NCBI GenBank assembly: GCA_036172665.1
Contig: CM069873.1
Coordinates: 49,694,001-49,758,000 of the forward strand
Source of the DNA: Prosopocoilus inquinatus
Taxonomy: Eukaryota; Arthropoda; Insecta; Coleoptera; Lucanidae
Reading direction: 5' to 3'
DNA: 64,000 nucleotides
Numbering within the stretch: the stretch's first letter is position 1; each line of letters starts with the position of its first letter. The translations under genes and the position numbers were made by a program. This document shows positions 40,473 through 51,067 of the stretch, piece by piece. Under the pieces are notes generated by a model. The model saw nothing but the letters and a program-made list of their open reading frames with translations. It had not been told where the DNA came from and did no database searches.

Positions 40473-42140
40473 ATGGATAAGAAAAGACCACTGACTCAAA
40501 ATGAAATTGAGTACTACGCAAATCTAAGTGATTCAGAATTTGACGGAATTTTTGGCGAGGATGGTAACGACAGTAGCGATTATAAACCTGAGAATTCAAG
40601 TGATAGTGAAGGTGAAGTCGTCTCCGAACCTGAAGTTGATTCCGAATCTGAAGATAATGACGATGATTCCCAAGCAACAACATCAAATGCGAATGATAAT
40701 TTGTGGACAGAAATTCAACAAAATCCTGAATTATTTATTTTCCAAGAAAATATTGGTGTGAAATTGGATACGACAAATTTTACAGTACAAACACTGGTGG
40801 ACTTATTTTTTTCGGATGAATTTCTTTCATTATTGGTGGAACAAACTAATTTATATGCTGCGCAAGAAATGGAAAAACGCAAAGCAATAAAAAAATCTAA
40901 TAGGTTATCAAAGTGGCAAGACGTCAATGCTGCAGAGATGAAAGTTTTTATTGGACTTTTGTTGCAAATGGGACCTTGTACTTTTCCATCAATTGAACAT
41001 TACTGGAGCACAAACAAGCTATATAATGTAAACTTTTGGCGCTCCCATATGAGTCGAAATCGATTCCAGTTGTTACTTCGTTATTTTCGTTTGGTTGATA
41101 ACTCAATACCATCTGCCGACAGATTATACAAGGTGAGACCAATACTAAATCATTTCAATAATATTATGCGTGAAAACTATATACCAGATAAAAATATTTG
41201 TATTGACGAATCCATGATGCTATGGCGGGGAAGATTGCTTTTCCGTCAATACATAAAAAATAAGAAACACAAATATGGTATCAAACTGTATGAAGTATGT
41301 GAGTCCGACGGTTTTGTAATGAAAATAAAGATTTATAGCGGAAAATCTGAGGAAACTGACAATAATGTAGGTCACACTACTGATGTTGTTTTACATTTAC
41401 TTGAGGACTATCTCGATAAAGGATACACGGTTTACATGGATAATTTTTATAATTCTGTTACTCTTACAAAACTGCTAAATACACGAAAAACTTATGTGTG
41501 TGGAACCCTACGAAATAACTGAGAAAAGGAAACCCCAGAGACGTGGTAAATCGTAAACTGAAAAAAGGGGAGTGTATTTGGCAGCAAAATGGTCCTGTTA
41601 CTGTATGCAAATGGAAAGATTAACGAGATGTCCTTAGCATTTCAAACATGCATACTGTTGAAATGGTAGAGGTGCCCAATCGCAATGGAAAAATTTCTAT
41701 GAAACCGAATATAATTCGAGATTACAATAATGGAATGTCTGGCATTGACCGATCAGATCAAATGCTTTCATCTCTAAGAAAGACTATTAGATGGCCCAAA
41801 AAGGTTTCATTACATATTATAGAGATATATATACACAATGCTCACAAAATTTTTCAAAGAGTAACTTCTTCTCAAATAAAACTGATAAAGTTCAGAGAAG
41901 AATTCGTCGTCGCGTTGATTGGAGAAGAGATTCAACCAGTTTCGAAAAAAATTAAATTGTAAGAGCTCCATTATTTAGAGAGTCTACCACCTACCGAAAA
42001 AAAAACAACGTCCGACAAAACCATGTCGTATATGTACTCAAGCAAAAAAAACGCCGAGAAACACGTTATTTCTGTCCAGTCTGTAAAGAGAAGCCAGCCC
42101 TTTGTGTGGAAGATTGTTTTAAGAAGTTCCACAAACAATA
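40473..42140 (+). pseudogene. piggyBac transposase (PGBD4-like), broken in three places
   Basis: ATG 40473 opens 349 codons: acidic N-terminus (DSEFDGIFGEDGNDSSDY), then the DDE domain with MKVFIGLLLQMGP, ICIDESMMLWRGRLLFRQY (first Asp), HKYGIKLYEVCES and GYTVYMDNFYNS (second Asp). A TGA at 41520 and a stop with a shift near 41620 follow. It resumes at 41648 with VEVPNRNG..NNGMSGIDRSDQML (third Asp; a D-x-D-x-x pattern as in the family) to 41962. The C-terminal cysteine-rich finger CRICTQAKK..CPVCKEKPALC..C is recoverable at 42025-42140 after one extra A in an A run. The length matches full piggyBac transposases but the gene is inactive. Confidence 0.92.
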
Positions 42141-42992
42141 AAATATTATTTTATTTCTTGAATTTGAGCTAATTTTTATAATTATATTTTTTGTTCGTTT
42201 TTTAATAAATTTTCTGTTCATGCAAGCCAGCATTGATTTTTTATTCTTTTCCCAGAAGCCATCTATCGATATTAGCACTGATATATTTCGAGTTTAATCG
42301 TAGCTGCACAAAAATGACAAGTAATCACAGGACGAGATAACTCGTAGTTGGCGTCCTAGAAAAGAACGCAATCTACGAGTTATCTCGTAGTTGGCAGTCA
42401 ACGTGTTAAGGAAATAAACAAACAGAAACAAACAGAATTCCAGGGCCCTAGAAGGGGGCACAAAACCGATGACCGTTGGCGGAAACAAAACAAGCACGCC
42501 GAGGAATTTGCAGTGATGTTAAAACTCGTGGACGCCAATTCTAGCGAAGTATATAACAGGTACGTGTGAATAATAAGATAAGCTACGAGTACACAAATAA
42601 AAATTTGCAGATAGCATGTCCTGTGAGAGACACCAAGCGTAACCATGTAAGGGGAAGAAGTGTAAAAACGGACCTCAAGGAAAAAAAAAGTAAACACAGC
42701 ATGACCGAACAAGAATAGCGATAAATCCAAACGTAACAGGTATCATCATTAAGTTAATTTTTTTATGGTCGCCATATTGAAATTTTGTCAGAAAAGAATC
42801 TACTCTTCATGCGCCGATTACGGCAATATAGCACATGTTATTAAAATTCTTCTATTTAATAAGTTCAGAATTAAAATTTATTTTTGCGAGACAAGAAAAT
42901 TGGCAATTAATGGAAGATGGCTTTGGATTCGAATTAAAAACAGCATAAGCTGTCAAATTAATTCAGCTAATTAATTAGCTTGTTGCTAAATA

Positions 42993-44326
42993 CCGTGCCT
43001 TCAATTGAATTCCTCATTAAAGTGGGCTATGATTTCACCGTTTTTTCTCCTTTGATTTGCAGCACTGATAACTGTTCAATTATTTAATTAAACAAATGTC
43101 AAATTGACACTTTGTATTTTCAATTAATTCAAAATGTTAGAATTACAGCAGAAAATATTTATTGTTGAAAGTTATTTTCAAACCGGTAGAACAGAAAATG
43201 GACAGTTATTTTATTCAATTAATCAGTGTCCACAGAAGTTTCGACAGCAGTTTCCTAATTTTGTTATTACTTATGAACAGCTAGTTAAACATGTCCATGC
43301 TTGTGTTCTTAAATTTCGTGAAACAGGATCACTTGGTCGCAAAACAGGGAGCGGAGCAGCTAAGAAAAGGACTGACTGCAGCCTGCATTGAAGATGTTCG
43401 GGATCGAATGGAACACTCTCCCAAGAAATCTATTGCGAAACTTTTACAAGAAGTTCAGCTATCAGTGGGAACATGTCACACTATTCTTAAAAAAGACTTA
43501 AAGCTTTATCCATATAAGATTCAAGCAGTCCACGAACTCAGGCCAGTAGATTTTCACAGAAGAACAGAATATTGTCAGTGGTTTCTTGATAACTTAAACA
43601 ACGACGACATTCTTGACAAGTGTTTCTTTTCCGATGAGGCCTGGTTTCATCTCTCAGGGTATTTAAATAAACAGAATGTGAGAATATGGTCAGCAGAAAA
43701 TCCCCATGAATTTGTGGAAACTCCATTACATCCATTACAAATTGGTGTTTGGCTAGCAGTGTCAAGAAGGCGTATCATCGGACCGATATTTTTTAACGAC
43801 TCAATAACTGCTGAAAGTTACCGAAATGAGTTATTAGAACCTTTCATTAATCAACTACGTGATGATGAACTTACAGAAGGGTTTTTTCAGCAAGACAATG
43901 CTACTGCCCACACAGCTCATCAAACAATGAGTATCCTGCAGCAGTTTTTCGATAATCGGATTGTGAATTTTCCTGCAAGATCTCCGGATCTCACAATTAT
44001 GGAGTACTTCATCTATCCGCACATGAAAAACACAGTTTTTAGAACTACGCGTCACACAATCGAAGAACTTCGCGCGGGCATTACGGATGTGTGTGCTAAC
44101 ATAACCCCCGAACACTTAGCAAACGGGTTTGAAAACATGAAACGCAGAGTATGTATTCAAGCTGAAGGAGAGCACTTTGAGCATTTACTTTAAACTTTAA
44201 TGTTGTGGTTTATTTGATGTTATGATCGGTACTGACAGTTAATGACAACTATTTCTCTAGAATTGTGTCGCCAACTTCATAAAAAAATCACAGCTTACCT
44301 TAATGAGGAATTCAATTGAAGGCACA
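42993..44326 (+). mobile_element. Mariner-like transposon 3, 1.33 kb
   Basis: The left end CCGTGCCTTCAATTGAATTC and the right end (complement of GAATTCAATTGAAGGCACAG) are inverted repeats of about 30 bp with TA outside both (42991-42992, 44327-44328). Confidence 0.88.
43134..44193 (+). pseudogene. Mariner-like transposase with one frameshift
   Basis: The first frame (43134-43391) gives LQQKIFIVESYFQTGR, QQFPNFVITYEQLVKHV and KFRETGSLGRKTGSG. A shift of one base near 43365-43375 moves into the second frame, open to 44193: CIEDVRDRMEHSPKKSIAKL, FFSDEAWFHLSGYLNKQNV (D1), EGFFQQDNATAHTAHQ (D2), and ARSPDLTIMEYFIYPHMKN. The third catalytic position is Glu, 35 residues after D2, where relatives usually show Asp in an LTxxDFF context. 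So this may be D-to-E decay rather than a DD35E subtype. Otherwise full length, about 350 residues. Confidence 0.85.
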
Positions 44327-44329
44327 GTA

Positions 44330-44620
44330 TAACATGCCTTCATCTGTTCACAAAATACCAATTCACAGAGCAAATATTATTCGGTATCCACACAACTTTG
44401 CCTCTTGGACAAGTATCTGAAGATGCACAGGAGTGTCGAAATAAAAATTTGAAAGATTACAGATTGCACCATTCCAGAAAATGTTCACTATCTGCTGCTA
44501 ACGAAGACGTTTTAAATAATTTGTTTTACACATAGATCCACGTATTATCAAATTTAAGAACACGATCATTAAAAAAAGTAATTGAACTTCATGAAGAGGC
44601 TCTGAAATTGTTAAAATGAT
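44330..44620 (+). pseudogene. Fragment of an insect transposon-encoded protein
   Basis: Frame text LPLGQVSEDAQECRNKNLKDY, RLHHSRKCSLSAANEDVLN and later SNLRTRSLKKVIELHEEALKLL matches a pattern (LPIGQLSEEAQE..SRKCSR..NEDIF) that I remember from many insect transposon-derived proteins. I cannot name the superfamily with confidence. There is a stop in the middle. The mariner at 42993-44326 is inserted directly before it. Confidence 0.5.
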
Positions 44621-46041
44621 TACTGGTATTATTTTGTATTAGATATGACTATTTTTTTATTACTCAGATACTGTTCTGTATATAAATATATTTTTATTTT
44701 ATTAGTGATTAATACTTTTGGTGTATTAGTACTTGTTACTTTTCTTCGTAAATTTGATTTCCATTTTAATACAATTACTTAAACTTATAACTTGTATAAT
44801 AAAAAAATAAACAAAAAATTTAAAAAAATAACTTCACAGCAAGGTGAATTAAATTTGACACGTGTATCAAGAAAACCATACGCTTTGTTTGTAACAGTTA
44901 AATTTACGAGTATATTGTAAGTTATTCATTTTTGATTTTTGTGCTCCGTTGGTTAATAGCATGTTTGTGTTAGTTTCTGGGAAACTCCCTCCGGCGATTT
45001 TAAATTTACCTCCTATTTATTTGGTATCGATTAAACTTTTAAAAAAGGCAAAACAGTATCGATGCAATAACAAGTACAATTTTGGTCTTATTAATTTCCC
45101 ATCCTCACGGCTTGTCGACCTGGTGCATTTCATCATCGACTTGAGCGGCATTCGGATGCCGATATTCGAAGGCCAGCGTTGGCAGCGGTTCGGTATAATG
45201 GTTTATATTTGATGTCATTATTCTTTTTTTTTGAATGAGAGTTTTTGTTACATATTAAAACTGTGGAAATTTCTCAATAGTGTAACGTTCACTTTGTCGC
45301 TGACCGTTACTTTACATTAAACATCTTGTTTCGTGAATTCTTCATTGAAATTCTTATTTCTCGCGACTTTTTGTTTCAGTTTCAATTTTAATGCGGACGT
45401 TGTCGTCTTAGTGACGAAGTTTATTCGATCATGCTCTATAGTCATACTGCTCTAATAATTTTCGGAAATTAATTTTTAAATGTCGTCAGCGGTCAAACAA
45501 TATATTTTTCGATGCCTTTTAATGAGAGTTGATTCCAGTATCTCCATTTTACAGACGCGTTGTTTGCGAGAGCAATTTGTGCATTTTTGTTGGGTTCGGA
45601 GGTTTTGTAAATCTACCAGTTGAACCATTGTTCATTGTATGTTCTACTGTGTCGTTCCTGTCAGATTTCTTCCCTGCCGCAACGTTCATACACAAGTAAT
45701 TGTTCGGTTACATTCTTCTTCAGAAAAACTACAAAAAGACTGTAAATACCTGCCTTGTACTTTAAATTGGTTGATTAGAAAAACATTTCTAAGATACCTT
45801 AATTATTTGCGTACAGCTTTTCTACTAAGTAAAAACGGAAATTTTCTTACTTGATTCTTCTACGTTGCTGCTTTTTCTAATCTATGATTCGGACGAAGCA
45901 GTTTGTCATTTATGTGAAGTTGCATGAGAATTTTGCCAGTTTTTGCGTTGTCTTGTTTGAAGGAATGGAGCTGTGAAGATTCTGCGTTTGTCGTTTGAGG
46001 GAATGAATATTGGAGCTGCGAAGTTTCTGTGTGAGGAAATA
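44621..46041. other. No gene recognised
   Basis: AT-rich to 44950. From 45000 the composition is more mixed, with short unrelated frames (44949-45212, 45639-45854). Nothing recognised. Confidence 0.45.
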
Positions 46042-46865
46042 TACCGGCTGTTTTAAATTGGGTGTGCACTGAAGGGATCTCCTAAACCGTAAGAGATACA
46101 AATTCGGTTAAATGGAAGAAAAGTTGCACGTATCACTGCGTAACTCATATTCATTAACAGAATTATTTTTTTATTATTTTTTCTTGAGATATTAATAAAA
46201 ATGTAAAAAAATCGATTATCTTTCTCTCTTTGTATCTCTTTTATTATACATAATTTTGAAACTGATTTAACTTTCTACAGGCACTTTTTGCTTCTGCTTT
46301 GAATAGAAGTGGCAGAATTGAAGTCAAACGTTTCGTCTTTCCACGAGCATCAGTTTCGATTTTTTAAATATAACGTGTATCTTTTTATTATTATTTTATT
46401 TAATACATTAACGATACAGAAAAACTTTAAATAGTTTATTAGAATTTACGCTATAGCTAAGAAAATGAACTAAAAATTTGAAATTATGTATTAAATAAAA
46501 TTTTCATATAAAAATCTGCTTTATTTAAGTTTCAAATTAATACCAACTATTAAGTGCGGTATATCATTACAATCGGGAGAAAAAATGCTATCGAATAGAA
46601 TAATAAAAAGATACACCTTGTATTTAAAAAATCGAAACTGATGATGGTCGTGGAAAGACGAAACGTTTGAGATACAGAGGAAAAAAGAAAATCGACTTTT
46701 TTACATTTTCATTAATATCTCAAGAAGAAATAAGCAAAAAATCTTTCTGCAATGGATACGAATTAGGCATTGATTCGTGCAACTTTTCTTCCATTTAACC
46801 GAATTTGTATCTCTTACGGTTTAGGAGATCCCTTCAGTGCACACTCAATTTGAAACAGCCGGTGT
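46042..46865. repeat. Long foldback element, arms over 250 bp
   Basis: TACCGGCTGTTTTAAATTG at the left and CAATTTGAAACAGCCGGTGTA at the right start a long inverted match. It runs through GGGATCTCCTAAACCGTAAG, AGATACAAATTCGGTTAAATG and the inner ATTAATATCTCAAGAAG..TTCTTGAGATATTAAT and GACGAAACGTTTGA pairs. It has no ORF. Confidence 0.8.
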
Positions 46866-46870
46866 ATATA

Positions 46871-47110
46871 TACCGGCTGTTTACATTTAATTATTTATTA
46901 TATTTAAAATAAAAGAGATATAGAGAAAAAAAGAAAATCGACTTTTTTACATTTTCATTAATATCTCAAGAAGAAATAAGCAAAAAAATCTTTCTGTCAA
47001 TGGATACGAAGTAGGCATTGATTCGTGCAAGTTTTCTTCCATTTAACCGAATTTGTATCTCTTACGGTTTAGGAGATCCCTTCAGTGCACACTCAATTTG
47101 AATCATCCGA
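46871..47110. repeat. Deleted second copy of the same foldback family
   Basis: Starts TACCGGCTGTTTA and then jumps to sequence nearly identical to 46672-46862 (AAAATCGACTTTTTTACATT.., ..AGGAGATCCCTTCAGTGCAC). The left arm is deleted. It lies only five bases from the intact copy, in direct orientation. Confidence 0.8.
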
Positions 47111-47119
47111 TATATATAA

Positions 47120-47723
47120 TGGGTGTCTCATAACCTACGGAGGAGATTAAAAAGGTAGTTAGGGAAGATTAAATTAAAGATTTTTTCTTAATAAATTTTT
47201 GGTAAAAAGTGAATAACTTAAAAGTTACAAGAGTTTAAAGTGAAATTAATTAACAAGCAAAAGTTACTCCCTGTAGTAATATTTTACGTCTTAGATTCAA
47301 ATTTGAGGCATTTATGAGTTAATTGAACACTGCTCTACAATAAACAACTATTTTAAAAAATGTAGTCACGTCAAAGTAACGGCTATTTAATTTTTTTCTT
47401 TTAATGTCCAAAAAGCGGGTTTTCATCTCGTTGTGCATCGCCTACTAATTAAAAACAAAACTACGAAACCGATTAACATAGACATTTTATGAATGGTGAT
47501 TTTGATCAATTTAGAGTTTATTTAATAATAAAGTTGCATTTTGTGAAATAATTTTGATTAATTAGGAAGCTATAGGTGTAAATTAAAGAAGAAATTAAGA
47601 AAGTTAAACTGCTGTAACTTTCTTATTATTGGGTTTTGATCAAAAGCTAATTAAGAAAAAAAGCTTTATTTTGATGTCCTAGAGCTGCCCTTTCAATCTC
47701 CTCCGTAGGTTGTGAGACACCCA
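47120..47723. repeat. MITE, 604 bp, with GGGTGTCTCA ends
   Basis: TGGGTGTCTCATAACCTACG and its complement CGTAGGTTGTGAGACACCCA, extending to GAGGAGATT, give inverted repeats of about 30 bp with a single mismatch. AT repeats flank both sides. No ORF. Confidence 0.85.
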
Positions 47724-48693
47724 GTATATATATATATACAGGGTGTCATCAAATAAGTTTCACATATTAAAACTGTAAGTTCTTCATGACTTAAGAAAAC
47801 GAATTCTGCATATCTTATTTTTTTTGGTGAAAAATGAAAGAAATTAAAGCCCCACAAGATCCCGGAGTCTTTTTGTTTGAGAACCTCTGGCCGATGGTGT
47901 GTGGATTTTTCTAAGTAAAACATTACATTATAAACAAAACATAAAGCAATAAAGCGTCATCGAAATGAAGAGCACTGGGCCAATAAATTCTTCGCTCAGC
48001 AATTCCGTAACAAAAGAAAATAAACATCCATCACGGTTGTGGCATTACTTACTGGATTAATAGTTCATTTTCTGCTGACAAAAGTGTAACAATAAGTAAA
48101 AGTTAGGAAATAAAAACATTTAAAGTAACATTCTAAAAATTATCGTAAACAACGCACGTGGGTATTCATCGTCCCTTCATTTATGGTTTGAATGTTTTGT
48201 TTTGCTTACACTGTACAAATAAATGTCATCGAGGAGTATCTGACAAAGAACTTATCTTTTACTTAAATTATTGTAGAATACTTGTTCATTTTACGTATTT
48301 ATTTATTTATTTATTTATTTAGTCTTGTCGTTATTGAATACTTTAGTTATTCAATAAAGAATAAAGTTTATATTTATGTGATTCATACTAAGATCTAATT
48401 ATTGTCGATAATCTAATAAAACAAATTTAATTCTATAATCAGTGATATTCTTATCTATAATGATTGATATTGTGTTTACATAAAACATCACAGCTTTTAA
48501 AAATGCGATCAAGCACTTGACCTTGACTTTTGCTGGAGTTTTATTTTATGATGTCTTTACGCACGATCGACCAGAAGTTCTCAAACAAATGTACCAACGC
48601 TCCTTTAGTAGGTCATTTTTTATTTTTGAGTTAGACCTTTGATAATTGCGGCATTAATTCTCTTGCATGACGAGGAACATAAGGAAGGATTAT
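47724..48693. other. No gene recognised; (ATTT)n at 48296-48320
   Basis: Starts with TATACAGGGTGTCATCAAATAAG, which looks like one end of another MITE; its partner is not found. A short ATTT microsatellite is the only other structure. Confidence 0.45.
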
Positions 48694-48856
48694 ATTTGTA
48701 AGTACAAAGTTTTTTTTTGTCCGGTTTGTCCGGTGAGGAGTGAAAAAAAGTACTTTTTTTCACTCCTGAGGAAGCTATAAATCTATAGCGAAACGTTGAG
48801 TGTGTTCTCTTCATTTTTCTGTCCGGTTTGAGATTAAAAAAAAACTTTGTACTTAC
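48694..48856. mobile_element. Penelope-like terminal repeat, head-to-head
   Basis: TGTAAGTACAAAGTTTTTTT at the left and AAAAACTTTGTACTTACA at the right are inverted. A perfect 32-base palindrome (48736-48767, AGGAGTGAAAAAAAG and its complement) sits inside, followed by a hammerhead motif and TGTCCGGTTTGAGATT. No coding part remains. Confidence 0.65.
48761..48802 (+). ncRNA. Hammerhead ribozyme motif, well formed
   Basis: Stem I CACTC (48761-48765) pairs with GAGTG (48798-48802). The core is CTGAGGA (48766-48772), stem II GCTATA/TATAGC has six perfect pairs, then GAAA (48790-48793), minimal stem III A-CG-U and a cleavage-site U. Every invariant base is present and this is the best hammerhead candidate in the window. 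Confidence 0.78.
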
Positions 48857-49079
48857 AATTTTCATCGGACAAGAACAAACTTCAATTATATATTTGTAGG
48901 TATTATTTTCAGGATCAAGATCGAATTATAACGTGAGGACATTGTTTTAGAACTAATGTTGGTATCAACACTAATATGGCAATTGAAAGTTTCCAATAAA
49001 TATTGAAGCTTAATAAAATTAATGGAAATCAAAACAACAGGTGAAATCATTACTTAAATCAATTAATATTTCAGGAAAT

Positions 49080-49730
49080 TACACAATATCTTATTTGTAA
49101 TATTTTTAGAATTGAAAAATTCTTAGATTTATTAGAAGAATCTGGTAAGTTTAAAGTAAAGTTGTCGGCAGGTGAGAAATTTTATAGTGTATCTTATAAT
49201 GTATTGTGTGACGAAGATTGCATTGAATGTAAAGTACGTGTACGTAAGTACATTGAATGAATGTCAGAAGTTTACAGTGAGAACTGCTTTGTGTAAACAT
49301 ATCCACGCAGTGGTTTTATATGAAAAAAGGATGATGAGTCTCTTCCAGGTATTTTTAATGCAGGAAATTTAGAAGAAACTTCATATATCCAAGAGCCTAC
49401 AACGAGTAATATCAGGTATCAAGATGAATTATCTCAGTATTTAGAAGAGAAAAAGAATGAAACACAACAAACACATTCATTATGAAAGAAGACGACAGGT
49501 GTGTTAGAGAATTACGCTTATGTTAACAACATACTATTAAATTTTCATATTTTAATAGATAGCATTAGAGGAAGTTATTATACCACGAGAACAGGCGAGC
49601 AAATATTTGAAAAGTTTATGGACATTTTTAGCACTTTTATGAATAATGTGAAGCCAGAGAAGACTCAAACAAACAAGAAGAGGAAAATAGAAAAGCAGAC
49701 TTATTATACTAATAAAAAGTGAATTGATGA
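49080..49730 (+). pseudogene. Mutator-like element remnant with SWIM zinc finger
   Basis: Across a frameshift the text reads GEKFYSVSYNVLCDED..CIECKV and then CQKFTVRTALCKHIHAVVLY. The C-x-n-CKHIHAV end is that of a SWIM zinc finger as found behind MULE transposase cores. Downstream, 49501-49722 reads EKFMDIFSTFMNNVKPEKTQ and TNKKRKIEKQTYYTNKK, a basic tail like that of insect MULE proteins. The DDE domain is absent. Inactive fragment. Confidence 0.5.
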
Positions 49731-50928
49731 GGAGTATTTTGAAAATTAGTAGTTTTACCATTAAATATTTATGTCTGTAGGTACAAAATGTTCAGATGGA
49801 ATTGATGAAGAATTACTAGCTCTTAGATGGAGATGAAGATCAGAATAGAAAATTCAGTTGCATGTTAACTGGTTTGATTTTGTTAAAACCACGTCCCGTC
49901 ATATTTGGCCATTTTTCTAAAATAAATAATACACTTTATGCAGTATTACTGCTCTTCAGTGTTATATTATGTCATGGATGTAATTAATTTTTCTAAAGAA
50001 AATAGATGCTAAGCAATTATTTTGATTAAATGAATTAATCCTTGCAGTAGGAATTTTATATTATAATTTCATCCGTGGAATGAACCATTAATTTTTTTTT
50101 TTTTAATCGGAGGCTATTCAGTATTAAATGGTACTCCTATTGTTTTATTTGAATTAGATCTTTTTTTAATTTGGCGCCATTAGCAGACTCCGCTTCTCTA
50201 CGCCTTGTATTATGATTGGTCGGCACGAGTGCAGAAATTAATGTATACTGGCCTTAATACACCGTTATTTACAAATTCATCGTCGTTTGATAAAACCTTA
50301 ACTAACGAATATACATGAACCTTTGGAATATACCTATGCATAATATTCCGTTTATCAAAAATGTACAAAACAATAATTTCTTTCATTTTGCAAAATGTTT
50401 GAGAGAAACGAGTACGACCAGCGTCTGTAAGATTGTTCCGAGTCGGTAAATCGAATAAAATTATTATCGAATAACACCAAACACCAGCCAAAACTATACA
50501 AAATAAAATAACTTGCCGACTCTCGACCCCTGGGTATAACACCTAATTAATGGCTCCGAAAACCGGGGCGAGTGGGGTCATCTCATAACAGCATACGCAG
50601 TAGATAGCCGGTGTCGTTAAAATATCTTGATGCGTGAACACAATTGCGCCAAAATTTCTTTCCCATTCCATTTATAAGTTCTGCTTAAACAAGAATTACA
50701 AGACGACCTGATGCCTAACACCGGGTAAATTCTTCTACATCACTTCTTCCCGACGCACAACATGTCACCTCACATCTCGGCTATGGCGACGAGTAATGAT
50801 GGGGATTATGGGGAACGCCGGACAAAGCGCATACCGATGCGCAAGTTGAGCGGTGTTGCCGAATGTGATATTTTTACTTGAGATGTGGGAAAAAGTAAAA
50901 CAATAGTTAAATAATTTATTATATGTAG
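49731..50928. other. No gene recognised
   Basis: The minus-strand frame 50210-50542 (110 codons) has no domain. Part of it, from TGTTATACCCAGGGGTCGAG (complement, about 50543), could be the start of an LTR, but I find no partner. Confidence 0.4.
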
Positions 50929-51067
50929 GCCCGGTCAGCGGTCTTTTCAGCTGTTATTAACTTTAACCGTTGATTAATTCCTATAGAAACAATTATCTCT
51001 ATAATTGTAACTGTGGGAATAAATCAACGATTTAAGTTAATGACAAATGAGAATACCGCCCCTTAGT
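50929..51067. repeat. Degenerate palindromic MITE
   Basis: GTTATTAACTTTAACCGTTG at the left is matched by the complement CAACGATTTAAGTTAATGAC at the right. Inner ATTCCTATAG/ CTGTGGGAAT and outer GCGGT/ACCGC pairs also match. About 140 bp, no ORF. Confidence 0.6.

Larger units (their letters stand above)
40149..42405 (+). mobile_element. piggyBac-type transposon with TTAA duplication
   Basis: CACGTTGACTGCCA (40149) and TGGCAGTCAACGTG (ending 42405) are perfect 14-bp inverted repeats, each flanked outside by TTAA (40145-40148, 42406-42409), the invariant piggyBac target. Subterminal hairpins built from CTCGTAGTTGGC occur at 40309-40366 and at 42330-42393. Confidence 0.95.
36030..42750. other. 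Unidentified repeat split by Harbinger 2 and piggyBac
   Basis: Three segments, 36030-37019, 39415-40144 and 42410-42750, share a distinctive composition: less AT-rich than the surroundings and purine-rich, with many GAAA and GGG words. They become contiguous when the two inserted transposons, each with its own target duplication, are removed. Bases 36215-36222 include a TATA-like GATATATATTAAAAAG. No domain is recognisable in either strand, although short ORFs exist (36040-36390, 36048-36434). It may be a non-coding LTR derivative, but I cannot show that. Confidence 0.45.

Noticed and set aside
50210..50542. 110-codon minus-strand frame as a gene
   Set aside because: No recognisable domain; hydrophobic then basic composition typical of random AT-rich translation. 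A possible LTR start at its edge has no partner.
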